Origin: Achromobacter anxifer
GTDB taxonomy: Bacteria; Pseudomonadota; Gammaproteobacteria; Burkholderiales; Burkholderiaceae_B
DNA length: 64,000 bases
Assembly: GCF_903652925.1 (NCBI RefSeq)
Contig: NZ_CAHLAR010000002.1
Location: 62,001 to 126,000 of the forward strand
Reading direction: 5' to 3'
Shown: piece after piece, positions 47,244 through 55,169 of the stretch
Layout of the letters: the number at the start of each line of letters is the position of its first letter
Position numbering within the stretch: the stretch's first letter is position 1
Position numbers and translations under genes: made by a program
The notes under the pieces: model-generated
The model's database searches: none
What the model saw: the letters and a program-made list of their open reading frames with translations, nothing else
What the model was told of the DNA's origin: nothing

Positions 47244-48053
47244 TCAGTTCGCGGCGGCGCGCGCGGGCGCCGACCAGTCCGGCCGGCTATCACGTGCGGT
47301 ATCGACGATGATCAGGTAGCGTCCGGCACCGTAGGCAGGGGTACGGCCGGACAGCAGCACCCAGGGCGGAGCAACCAGGTCCGCCGCGAGTTCATAGTCG
47401 GCGTCCAGCAAACCGTAGCTGTCCAGCAGGCGGTTCAGGGTCGCGGGTATGCGGATGCAGCCTTTGGATTGGGGCGTTCCCAGCTTGGGTTCGAGCAGGA
47501 CCGGGTCGGTTGCGTGCATTTGCAGGCGCATGGTGCTGACGCCGCCATCGCCCCATCCCCGCTGCGCCTGCTGCCAGCCGAAGTCATAGACCCGCATGCC
47601 TTTGGCGCCGTAGCCGAGGATGCCGTTCGCGTTCTTCGTGCCCTGGGCGCGGAAGTCCGGATTCGCCAAGGTATGCGCGTACACGCCCGTGGGCGTTTCG
47701 AAATGGTCGAACTGGCCGATCCTGCCGGTCGATACCGGTGACGCGCCCACGTACAGGGGGGAGCCGCCGGCGGGCAGCCAATAGAGGATGACCGCCTGGA
47801 CCTTGGGGTTCCGGTCGACCACGAGGACATACTGCGCCCCGAGCAGGCCGATTCCCGCATCCTTGAGCGTCGCGAGCGCCAGGCTTCCGTAGCGTACCTG
47901 TTCGTCGGCAGGAACATTCAACGCCGGTGCGACTCGCAGCGAAAATGACTGGATGACGTCCTGCGGCGTGGCCTGGGCCAACACCGGCCCGGTCATGATC
48001 ATGGACAGAACGACGGACCTGGCGGCAGCCCGCAGGAATGACGGCAAAGCCAT
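47244..48053 (-). CDS. L,D-transpeptidase-like exported protein (YkuD fold)
   Basis: 269-residue exported protein. Signal peptide MALPSFLRAAARSVVLSMIM, cleaved near VLAQA. The YkuD catalytic region is present (LQMHATDPVLLEPKLGTPQ, then KGCIRIP), with the nucleophile Cys in SKGCIR. Typical enzymes read SHGCIR, so the His before Gly is Lys here; activity may be changed. It would cross-link peptidoglycan or attach proteins to it. It follows a usp gene by 11 bases and is likely part of that FNR-controlled transcript. Start set at MALPS because the signal peptide begins there. Confidence 0.78.
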   Translation of the reverse strand: MALPSFLRAAARSVVLSMIMTGPVLAQATPQDVIQSFSLRVAPALNVPADEQVRYGSLALATLKDAGIGLLGAQYVLVVDRNPKVQAVILYWLPAGGSPLYVGASPVSTGRIGQFDHFETPTGVYAHTLANPDFRAQGTKNANGILGYGAKGMRVYDFGWQQAQRGWGDGGVSTMRLQMHATDPVLLEPKLGTPQSKGCIRIPATLNRLLDSYGLLDADYELAADLVAPPWVLLSGRTPAYGAGRYLIIVDTARDSRPDWSAPARAAAN

Positions 48054-48064
48054 GTTTCGTCTGC

Positions 48065-48490
48065 CTAGTTCACCAGCACGACCGGGATGTGGATGGCATG
48101 CAGCACCTTCAAGGTCACCGAACCCAGCAACAGGCTGCCCGCAGCCCCCAGGCCGCGGGATCCCATGACGATGTGGTCGCATCGTTGTTCGGTGGCATAC
48201 GTTTTGATCCAATCCGCGGTGTTCCCGACCCGCAGGGCGGACTGGTAGAGGATGCCGGCCTTGTCCAGCACGGCTTCCGCTTCCGAAAGCGCCATCTTCG
48301 ACTCGTCCTCGTAGTACTCCTGGATGGCTTCCGGTTCGAAGAAGGTCTTCACCGTCCCCGATACGATGGGCTGTTGCACGTTGAGCAGATGTATGGAGCA
48401 GGGCCCATGCTCACGGACATGGTCGACCATGTAGCGCACGGCGCGCAGGGCATTGCCCGATCCATCCACGGGAATGAGTACGTTCTTCAC
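48065..48490 (-). CDS. Universal stress protein (UspA family)
   Basis: 141-residue UspA protein starting with GTG (48490), which has GGAGG 5 bases before it and begins the conserved strand VKNVLIPVDGSGNALRAVRY. The nucleotide loop is GSRGLGAAGSLLLGSVTLKV, complete. An FNR-type palindrome is centred 84 bases upstream. It is the first gene of a unit with the L,D-transpeptidase-like gene, divergent from hsp20. Confidence 0.9.
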   Translation of the reverse strand: MKNVLIPVDGSGNALRAVRYMVDHVREHGPCSIHLLNVQQPIVSGTVKTFFEPEAIQEYYEDESKMALSEAEAVLDKAGILYQSALRVGNTADWIKTYATEQRCDHIVMGSRGLGAAGSLLLGSVTLKVLHAIHIPVVLVN

Positions 48491-48567
48491 GGCGCCTCCG
48501 GCAGTTGGCTTGCCAGGCCGCAAGGCCCGGACATGCAAGCATCATCGCGCGGCTGCCGCGAGCGCTC

Positions 48568-48581
48568 TTGACGCCGGTCAA
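48568..48581 (-). promoter_or_regulatory. FNR-type box ahead of usp-ldt unit
   Basis: Perfect palindrome TTGAC-gccg-GTCAA, 78-91 bases before the usp GTG codon. It faces a second such site 72 bases further on that serves the divergent hsp20 gene. Confidence 0.8.
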
Positions 48582-48653
48582 TCTTTCTTCCGATTGCGGC
48601 GCCCGATCTTGCAGGGACGAAGGGCGCGCCCGATTTTCGTCCCCGTTTTCTGC

Positions 48654-48667
48654 TTGACAAAGGTCAA
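48654..48667 (+). promoter_or_regulatory. FNR-type box ahead of hsp20
   Basis: Perfect palindrome TTGAC-aaag-GTCAA, 81-94 bases before the hsp20 start codon. Spacing from box to start mirrors that of the divergent usp gene. AAAGGAGAT provides the ribosome site of hsp20. Confidence 0.8.
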
Positions 48668-48747
48668 CATGGGCGGCGCACGGCGTAGCAACATGAAACG
48701 GCAGGCGGACATGCGCCCGCCGCTAACCCCATGGAAAGGAGATAGCC

Positions 48748-49173
48748 ATGTCGCGCTTGACGCAATACAGCCCATTTTCGAGCGAACCCTTCGCGGACGT
48801 ATTCCAGGCATTCCTGCGGCCGATCCGGCAGAACCTGGATGACCAGGCTCCCCGCATGGACATCGATGTGACCGAGTCGGGTGACAAGTATGTCCTGAAG
48901 GCGGAAGTCCCGGGCGTGGACAAGAAGGACATATCGGTGGAGATCGATGGCAACACTGTGATGATCTCGGCCAACAAGGAAAAGAGCAGCGAAGTGAAAG
49001 AGGAAGGCAACGTGGTCCGGCAGGAGCGGTTCTGGGGGCGGGTTCAACGCTCGGTATCGCTGGCAAGCCCTATCGATCAGGCGGCGGCCAAGGCGGTCTG
49101 CGAGAACGGCGTGCTGGTTCTGACCTTGCCCAAGGCGCCAGGAAACCGGAACAAGACGCTTCAGATCGAATAG
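48748..49173 (+). CDS. Small heat shock protein, Hsp20 family
   Basis: 141-residue alpha-crystallin-type chaperone that holds unfolding proteins. The core runs from about residue 35 (MDIDVTESGDKYVLKAEVPG) to the end, with the signature ENGVLVLTLPKAPG. A strong AAAGGAGA site precedes ATG. It is under the FNR-type box at 48654-48667 and is followed by a tandem usp gene. Comparable to the HspX-like proteins made in dormancy or low oxygen, by role rather than close sequence. Confidence 0.93.
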   Translation: MSRLTQYSPFSSEPFADVFQAFLRPIRQNLDDQAPRMDIDVTESGDKYVLKAEVPGVDKKDISVEIDGNTVMISANKEKSSEVKEEGNVVRQERFWGRVQRSVSLASPIDQAAAKAVCENGVLVLTLPKAPGNRNKTLQIE

Positions 49174-49216
49174 TCCGGTCCTGTCCGGTAAACCCGCAAT
49201 CTTCGTGGAGGCTGCC

Positions 49217-50050
49217 ATGTATCGCCGAATCGCCGTTCATCTGGACCAGGGACTTGATTCCTCGCGTCGCGTCGAGTTTTCCCTGCAACTGGCCCGGGCG
49301 CATGACGCCCACCTTACCGGCATCTATGCCAGCTACGTCTCGCCTGGCTATTTCTACGACGAGGCCGGCCTCTGGGTGCGGACTATGGACATGGCCAGGC
49401 GGATCGACGAGACGGGCCGGACGGCGGCTCAGCTCACGTTCAGCCAGGCCGCGCGCGAGAGCGGCGTGGCCGCGTCGTGGCGGCAAGGCGATGACGTGCC
49501 GGCGGAGTGCGTGGCCAAGCATGCCCGCAGCTCCGACATCCTCGTCATCAGCCAGGAGAATCCGGACGATGTGGACGCCGCGGTGGGCAACGGCTTCGTG
49601 GAGCATGTCCTGATGTCCGCCGGGCGGCCTGTCATCGTCCTGCCCTCAGCCGGGACATTCAAGGGAGTTGGCGCGCGCGTGCTGTATTGCTGGAACCGCA
49701 GCCGGGAAGCGGCCCGCGCGATCGCCGACGCCGCGCCGCTTTTGCGCAACGCGAATGCCCTTGCAGTTTTGACGACGGACGATGTGGAGCCGGACCGGAA
49801 CCTGGAGGTGCCGTTCGAAGACCTGGCGGCGTATTGCGCCTGCCATGGCTTTCCCGCGCCGGCACATCAGTCACGCAGCACGCAGGAGATAGACGTGGGC
49901 GATGCGATATTGAGCACGGCCGCGGATTTCAATGCCGACCTTATCGTCATGGGCGCCTACGGCCACAGCCGCATGCGCCAATGGGTGATGGGCGGCGCCA
50001 CGCGCGCGATGCTGGCAGCCATGACGGTGCCGGTCCTGTTTTCTCACTGA
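49217..50050 (+). CDS. Tandem universal stress protein (two UspA domains)
   Basis: 277-residue protein with two UspA domains, residues 1-150 and 155-277. Only the second keeps a full nucleotide loop (GAYGHSRMRQWVMGGATRAM); in the first the loop is degenerate (SQENPDDVDAAVGNGFVEHV). GGAGG lies shortly before the ATG. It follows hsp20 by 43 bases with no hairpin between, so both share one transcript. Tandem Usp proteins of this form are common in low-oxygen regulons. Confidence 0.88.
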   Translation: MYRRIAVHLDQGLDSSRRVEFSLQLARAHDAHLTGIYASYVSPGYFYDEAGLWVRTMDMARRIDETGRTAAQLTFSQAARESGVAASWRQGDDVPAECVAKHARSSDILVISQENPDDVDAAVGNGFVEHVLMSAGRPVIVLPSAGTFKGVGARVLYCWNRSREAARAIADAAPLLRNANALAVLTTDDVEPDRNLEVPFEDLAAYCACHGFPAPAHQSRSTQEIDVGDAILSTAADFNADLIVMGAYGHSRMRQWVMGGATRAMLAAMTVPVLFSH

Positions 50051-50065
50051 CCGGCAGGCTGCCGG
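50051..50065. terminator. Small hairpin between convergent usp and nrdJ-like genes
   Basis: CCGGCA-GGC-TGCCGG directly after the usp stop codon. Six-bp stem without a T run; weak on its own. Confidence 0.35.
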
Positions 50066-50070
50066 GGCCC

Positions 50071-51906
50071 TCATCCGCAGCTGCGGCAGTCCGGCGTGGC
50101 GGGATCCGATGGAACGGAAGCGGGGGAATCCTCGGACAGCACCGCGTCCATGGCCGGGTCGGGGCGGAATATCGTCAGTCCTTTCAGGCCGGCCCTCCAT
50201 CCCTGCATGAACAAGGCCTGGACCCGTTCCACCGGCCAGTCGCCGGGGACGGGAACCGTCTTCGATATCGATGCGTCCACGTAGGGCTGCAGGCTTGCCA
50301 CCATGGCGACATGGTCTTCCGGCGCGATATCCCGCGCCGCGCGGAAATAGTCCGGCAAGGGAGCGGGTTGGGGGTGCAGCCGCCGCCACAATCGCCAGGC
50401 ATGGTTTTCCACGCGAGCGTCTTCGGCTGGCTGGCCCCGAAGCTGAAGCCGGCGGCGATAGGTCCAGCCGTGGGCGGGTTCAACGCCGTTGGAGCAGTTG
50501 TCGGCGAAGGCGAGGCTGACGCTGCCCGTCGGGGCCAGGGAAACGAGATGGCTGTTGCGCAGGCCATGGGCGGCGATCGCGCGCCGCACGTCGTCCGGCA
50601 GCTGCCGGCAGGCTGCGTCTTCGGCCAGATAGTCTGCAGGCCGGTAAAGCGGGAAAACCCCTCGCTCCCGGGCCAACTCCGCCGAGGCGGCGTAGGCATG
50701 GTCGCGGATGCAGCGCAGGACCGTTTGGGCTGCGGCTCTTCCCGGATCGCTGTCGTAGCGCAGCCCCATCATGATCAGCATGTCCGCCAGTCCTGTCACG
50801 CCCACGCCTATCCTGCGCTTGGCGCGGGCCTCGTCCGCTTGGGAAGAAAGGGGCCATCGCGTCAGGTCGATGACGTTGTCGAGCATGCGGACCTGCGTGC
50901 GCGCCATGCGTGCGAGCGCCTCCAGGTCCAGCCCGGGCGCGCCTTCCACGCCGAAGGGGTGCGTGACCGCGCGTGTGAGGTTGATGGGACCCAGCACGCA
51001 GGAGCCATGGTCGGGCAGCGGCTGCTCGCCGCAGGGATTGGTCGCGCGCAGCGTTTCCAGCGTCCGCAGATTGTTCGCCCGGTTGATGGTGTCGATGTAG
51101 AGCAGGCCGGGTTCGGCGCTGTGCAGCGCCTGCTCGCAGATCTCCCGCCAGAGCGCGCGGGCGGGCAAGACCTGGTAGCGCCAGAGCCCATCGTCCAGCC
51201 GGACCGCCTCTTTGGAGGCTCCCTCCGGGTCAGGGGGAGCCGTGTGCACCAAGGCCCAGGAAGCGTTGCATTGGACCGCGGCGAAAAAGGCGTCGGTGAC
51301 GGCCACGGAAACGTTGAACGTGCTCCAGCGCTGGCGGCCGCGCTTGGCGCGCACGAATTGGAGAATGTCGGGATGCGAGCAGGACAGGACCGCCATTTGC
51401 GCGCCGCGCCTGCTGCCTTGCCAGCGGATGTTCAGGCAGGCCTGGTCGTACAGGTCTATGGCCTGGCAGACCGCTGGCGCGGCGCTTCTTGCGTCGGCGC
51501 AGGCTGCTGCGGGTGGCAAGGGCGAAAAGTCATAGCCGACGCCGCCGCCCATGGCCAATGTCGTGCCGGCCTGGGCGAGTCCGGCGTCGAAGGGCAGCGC
51601 AGGCGTGCCGCCGCCAATGGGCTGGACGAAGCAGTTGACCATGGTGGTGCAGGCGTCGATCCCGGCGTTGGCCATGATGCGGCCCGCGCCGATTGCCCCG
51701 GCTGCCATGTTGTCCAGGAACAGGCGGGCGAATTCCGGTTGTCGCGCCGGCTGTTCCGCCTGCGCCAGCGCGTGCGCCACGCGAGTGTAAATCTGCTGGG
51801 TGGACCGCTCGCCGGGCGCCGCGTAGCGGTCGGCCAGCACCTGGGCGCAGACGCGCTGAACCGGCAGGGGCTCGGTCCCTGTCTGGCTCGGTTCCTCATC
51901 GTGCAT
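50071..51906 (-). CDS. Adenosylcobalamin-dependent (class II) ribonucleotide reductase, short form
   Basis: 611-residue enzyme that reduces ribonucleotides without oxygen, using B12 to form the thiyl radical. The active-site triad N-x-C-x-E is Asn290, Cys292, Glu294 (NPCGEQPLPDHG); the reducing Cys pair is likely Cys92 (MVNCFV) and Cys303 (HGSCVLG); PTGSVSLAFADNCSNGVEPA follows near the end of the barrel. The last five residues CRSCG give the C-terminal shuttle Cys pair. It lacks the long extensions of other NrdJ proteins. An FNR-type box lies 51 bases before ATG, which fits use in low oxygen. Confidence 0.88.
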   Translation of the reverse strand: MHDEEPSQTGTEPLPVQRVCAQVLADRYAAPGERSTQQIYTRVAHALAQAEQPARQPEFARLFLDNMAAGAIGAGRIMANAGIDACTTMVNCFVQPIGGGTPALPFDAGLAQAGTTLAMGGGVGYDFSPLPPAAACADARSAAPAVCQAIDLYDQACLNIRWQGSRRGAQMAVLSCSHPDILQFVRAKRGRQRWSTFNVSVAVTDAFFAAVQCNASWALVHTAPPDPEGASKEAVRLDDGLWRYQVLPARALWREICEQALHSAEPGLLYIDTINRANNLRTLETLRATNPCGEQPLPDHGSCVLGPINLTRAVTHPFGVEGAPGLDLEALARMARTQVRMLDNVIDLTRWPLSSQADEARAKRRIGVGVTGLADMLIMMGLRYDSDPGRAAAQTVLRCIRDHAYAASAELARERGVFPLYRPADYLAEDAACRQLPDDVRRAIAAHGLRNSHLVSLAPTGSVSLAFADNCSNGVEPAHGWTYRRRLQLRGQPAEDARVENHAWRLWRRLHPQPAPLPDYFRAARDIAPEDHVAMVASLQPYVDASISKTVPVPGDWPVERVQALFMQGWRAGLKGLTIFRPDPAMDAVLSEDSPASVPSDPATPDCRSCG

Positions 51907-51956
51907 GGCGATGCTCCTGCTGATGGCAAAGTTTCCGCTCCTGGGCCGAACAGGTT

Positions 51957-51970
51957 TTGATAATTGTCAG
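51957..51970 (-). promoter_or_regulatory. FNR-type box ahead of the class II RNR gene
   Basis: TTGAT-aatt-GTCAG, one mismatch from TTGAY-N4-RTCAA. Centred about 57 bases before the start codon, close to the spacing at usp-mgtA. Confidence 0.65.
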
Positions 51971-52153
51971 CCAGGGGCCGGAGCGCGTCTTGCGCGGAAG
52001 CTGTTAGGATGGATTCTGCCGCATGAAGTCGCAGAATGCGTGCCGGTTCAACGGCAATGATGCAGACGTCCTGCATGCGCTCATCGACGCTTTGTGAAAG
52101 CGCGTTTAAATCAAATACTTACAAGAAAATCAAATTTACAGGGAATCTAGATC

Positions 52154-53335
52154 ATGAATGAAGTCATCGTCGCTTCCGCCGTCCGCACCGCCATCGGCGA
52201 TTTCGGCGGCGCGCTGAAAGACGTGCCGCCTTGCGACCTGGGCGCCACCGTCCTCAAGGCCGCGCTGGAGCGCGCCGCCGTCAAGGGCGATGAGGTCGGC
52301 CACGTCGCCGTGGGCCACGTCATCAACACCGAACCGCGCGACATGTACCTGTCGCGCGTGGCGGCCATGAACGCCGGCATCGCCAAGGAAACACCCGCCT
52401 TCAACGTCAACCGCCTTTGCGGTTCGGGCCTGCAGGCCATCGTGTCGGCCGCCCAGACCATCATGCTGGGCGACGCCGAGATCGCCATCGGCGCCGGCGC
52501 CGAAAGCATGAGCCGCGCGCCGTACATCGCGCCAGCCCAGCGCTGGGGCGCGCGCATGGGCGACAGCGTCATGCTGGACATGATGACCGGCGCCCTGTCC
52601 GATCCGTTCGGCCGCATGCACATGGGCGTCACCGCCGAGAACGTGGCTGCCAAGTTCGACATCAGCCGCCAGGACCAGGATGCGGTGGCCGCGGAATCGC
52701 ACCGCCGCGCCGCAGCCGCCATCGACGCGGGCTACTTCCGCGACCAGATCGTGCCGGTGGTGATGAAGTCGCGCAAGGGCGACGTCGTGTTCGATACCGA
52801 CGAGCACGTGCGCCGCGACGTCACGGCCGACAGCCTGGCGGGTCTGAAGCCCGTGTTCCAGAAGGAAAACGGCACGGTCACGGCGGGCAACGCCTCGGGC
52901 CTGAACGACGGCGCGGGCGCCGTGGTGCTGATGAACGCCTCGGTCGCGGCCAAGCGCGGCGTCAAGCCGCTGGCGCGCCTGGTGGCCTACGCCCACGCCG
53001 GCGTGGACCCCAACATCATGGGCATCGGCCCGGTGCCGGCCACGCAGGCCGCGCTCAAGCGCGCCGGCCTGACGGTGGACCAGCTGGACGTGATCGAAGC
53101 CAACGAAGCGTTTGCGGCGCAGGCTTGCGCGGTGTCGCGCGAGCTGAAGCTGGATCCGGCCAAGGTGAACCCCAACGGCAGCGGTATCGGCCTGGGCCAC
53201 CCCATCGGCGCCACCGGCGCGATCATCACCGTCAAGGCGCTGCACGAACTGCAGCGCGTGGGCGGACGCTACGCGCTGGTGACCATGTGCATCGGCGGCG
53301 GCCAGGGCATCGCCGCCATCTTCGAGCGGATCTGA
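52154..53335 (+). CDS. Acetyl-CoA acetyltransferase / beta-ketothiolase (BktB-like)
   Basis: 393-residue thiolase. Catalytic Cys in NRLCGSGLQA (about residue 89), the active His in GLGHPIGATGA (about 349) and the second Cys in MCIGGGQG (about 379) are present. Such enzymes condense two acyl-CoA or cleave beta-ketoacyl-CoA, serving fatty acid breakdown or polyhydroxyalkanoate precursors. The region before it (51971-52153) is AT-rich near 52110 and may hold its promoter, but no clear boxes are seen. Transcribed alone and convergent with the IclR gene. Confidence 0.92.
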   Translation: MNEVIVASAVRTAIGDFGGALKDVPPCDLGATVLKAALERAAVKGDEVGHVAVGHVINTEPRDMYLSRVAAMNAGIAKETPAFNVNRLCGSGLQAIVSAAQTIMLGDAEIAIGAGAESMSRAPYIAPAQRWGARMGDSVMLDMMTGALSDPFGRMHMGVTAENVAAKFDISRQDQDAVAAESHRRAAAAIDAGYFRDQIVPVVMKSRKGDVVFDTDEHVRRDVTADSLAGLKPVFQKENGTVTAGNASGLNDGAGAVVLMNASVAAKRGVKPLARLVAYAHAGVDPNIMGIGPVPATQAALKRAGLTVDQLDVIEANEAFAAQACAVSRELKLDPAKVNPNGSGIGLGHPIGATGAIITVKALHELQRVGGRYALVTMCIGGGQGIAAIFERI

Positions 53336-53451
53336 CGCGCCAGGCAGGGCGCCAGCACGCGAGCGCGGGGGCAGCTAGCTCGCGCCGCGTGTAGGCTCCG
53401 CCCGGCCGCCGGCTAGCCCCAATGCGGGGCAGCCTCTTCGCGGGGCTGCAA

Positions 53452-53466
53452 GCGAGCAAAGCTCGC
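53452..53466. terminator. Hairpin between convergent thiolase and IclR genes
   Basis: GCGAGC-AAA-GCTCGC, preceded by two smaller dyads in the same 147-base gap. Short T run TTATTTTT follows about 20 bases later, so it may end thiolase transcripts. Confidence 0.4.
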
Positions 53467-53482
53467 GCTGCGTGGGGACCTC

Positions 53483-54253
53483 TTATTTTTCCAGGTAATC
53501 GTGCGCCCACGCCTGGCATTCGGCGTGCAGCAGCGCGCCCATCTGCGCCCGCCGGGGCGCGTCCAAGCGGCTGCTGATCGCGCCGAAACTGAAAGCCACC
53601 CAGGTCAGTTCCGATACCCGGAACGCCACGCCCACGCCCGAAACGCCGGGCGTGATGGTGTCCACGATCTCTGAATAGCCCGAGGCGCGCGCCTGCCTGA
53701 CCGATTTCATCAGCGCAGCGCTGGACGCGCCGATCTGCGCGTAGCTGGCCGAGTGCCGCGCATACAGCGCGGCGATTTCCTCGTCGGGCAGGGTGGCCAT
53801 CAGCGCCAGCCCGCCCGCGCCCACGCCCAGCAGGCGCCGCTCGCCCTGGTCGATGGTGAAGACCTTCACCGGAAACGAACCCGCCTCGCGCAGCAGGCAC
53901 AGGGCGTAGTCGCCCTGGCGTATCACCAGGAACACCGTGTCGCCCGACAGGCGCGCCAGCTTCTGCGCGAAAGGACGCAGCGCGTCCAGCAGCGGCGTGC
54001 GCCGCAACGCCGCGAAGCCCAGTTGCATGGAGTCCACGCCCAGGCGGTAGCGCCGGGTCTTGGCGTCGCGCTCGGCGAACTGCTCTTCCAGCAGGCAGGC
54101 GAGCAGCCGGTGCGCCGTGGAGCGTTCCAGTCCGGTCTCGGCCATCACGCCCTGCAGATCGATGCCTTCTTCCTGGTGTTGTGCCAGCACGCGCAGCAGG
54201 CCCAGGGCGCGCCGCATGCTTTGGGTACCGCCGGTGGAACCGCTGTTGTTCAT
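53483..54253 (-). CDS. IclR-family transcriptional regulator
   Basis: 256-residue IclR regulator. N-terminal winged helix (SMRRALGLLRVLAQHQ, then LERSTAHRLLACLLEE) and a C-terminal GAF-like effector domain (FTIDQGERRLLGVGAGGLAL, then GVSGVGVAFRV). It is divergent from the enoyl-CoA hydratase operon with 112 bases between, so it most likely controls that operon in response to an acyl-CoA or organic acid. Confidence 0.9.
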   Translation of the reverse strand: MNNSGSTGGTQSMRRALGLLRVLAQHQEEGIDLQGVMAETGLERSTAHRLLACLLEEQFAERDAKTRRYRLGVDSMQLGFAALRRTPLLDALRPFAQKLARLSGDTVFLVIRQGDYALCLLREAGSFPVKVFTIDQGERRLLGVGAGGLALMATLPDEEIAALYARHSASYAQIGASSAALMKSVRQARASGYSEIVDTITPGVSGVGVAFRVSELTWVAFSFGAISSRLDAPRRAQMGALLHAECQAWAHDYLEK

Positions 54254-54365
54254 AATGTGGGAAATAGTTGTCGAATATTTTGTATTTTAGGATTCCAGGT
54301 GCGTTAATTCAATCCAGTCGACCGCGCCGCCTTTCAAGGCGCGGCAGAACAAGGACGAGGAGACC
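54254..54365. promoter_or_regulatory. Divergent control region of IclR and the acyl-CoA operon
   Basis: The half beside IclR is AT-rich (GAAATAGTTGTCGAATATTT and following), with an AAATA / TATTT dyad 9 bases apart, which is where operator and promoters would be expected. The other half carries a hairpin CCGCGCC / GGCGCGG (54322-54344) in the leader of the hydratase gene, then GAGGAG as ribosome site. Confidence 0.4.
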
Positions 54366-55169
54366 ATGGAGTACGCCACCCTGGCCGTCGAGCGGCACGA
54401 CTCGGTATGCCGCATCAGCCTGGCGCGCGAATCCGCGCGCAATGCCCAAAGCCAGCAGCTGCTGGACGAACTGGATGACGCGTTGACGCGCGCCGAACAG
54501 GACGATTCGGTGCGGGTGGTGGTGTTGGCCGGCCGCGGCGCGCACTTTTCCGCCGGCCACGACCTGAAGGAAGCCCAGGCCAAGCGCGCCGATTTCACGG
54601 TGGAAGAGCGCTGGGAATATGAGTCGCGCCGCTACTACGGCTATTGCATGCGCATCTGGGATTTTTCCAAGCCGACGGTGGCCCAGGTGCAGGGCGCCTG
54701 CGTGGCCGGCGGTTTCATGATCGCCAACATGTGCGACCTGGTGGTGTGTTCCGACACCGCTTACTTCTCCGATCCCGTGGGCCACACGCTCGCGGCGGCC
54801 GCCACCGAGGTGCTGATCCATCCCTGGGTCATGGGGCTGCGCAAGGCCAAGGAAATGCTCTACACCGGCGAAAAGGTCGACGCCCAGGAAGCGCTGCGCA
54901 TCGGCATGGTGAACCGCGTGGTACCCGAGACCGAGCTGGACGCCGCGACCCTGGCGCTGGCGCAGCGCATCGCGCAGGCGCCGCCTTTCGGGCTGCGCCT
55001 CATCAAGCGCTCGCTGAACCGCACGGCCGACGCGCAAGGCTTCCGCACCGCCTTGTCCGCGCATTTCGATACGCACCAGCTGTCGCATCTGAGCGAGGAA
55101 TTCCAGGCCGTGCGCGAGCGCGGCCTTGCGCAAGCCATTCAACGTAACAAGAAGGGCGAAACCGCATGA
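54366..55169 (+). CDS. Enoyl-CoA hydratase/isomerase family protein
   Basis: 267-residue crotonase-fold enzyme. Oxyanion-hole parts are visible: GAHFSAGHDLKEA and GACVAGGFMIANMCDL. The usual Glu pair is not clearly conserved in the second motif (ANMCDLVVCSDTAYFSD), so the reaction may be other than plain hydration. First gene of an operon coupled by ATGA to the NDP-forming synthetase. GAGGAG precedes the start. Confidence 0.88.
   Translation: MEYATLAVERHDSVCRISLARESARNAQSQQLLDELDDALTRAEQDDSVRVVVLAGRGAHFSAGHDLKEAQAKRADFTVEERWEYESRRYYGYCMRIWDFSKPTVAQVQGACVAGGFMIANMCDLVVCSDTAYFSDPVGHTLAAAATEVLIHPWVMGLRKAKEMLYTGEKVDAQEALRIGMVNRVVPETELDAATLALAQRIAQAPPFGLRLIKRSLNRTADAQGFRTALSAHFDTHQLSHLSEEFQAVRERGLAQAIQRNKKGETA

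Noticed and set aside
52023-52097. Small open frame of 24 codons (MKSQNACRFNGNDADVLHAL and so on) upstream of the thiolase gene
   Set aside because: It has no ribosome site, no recognisable family and no conservation evidence in this window; chance is the simpler reading.
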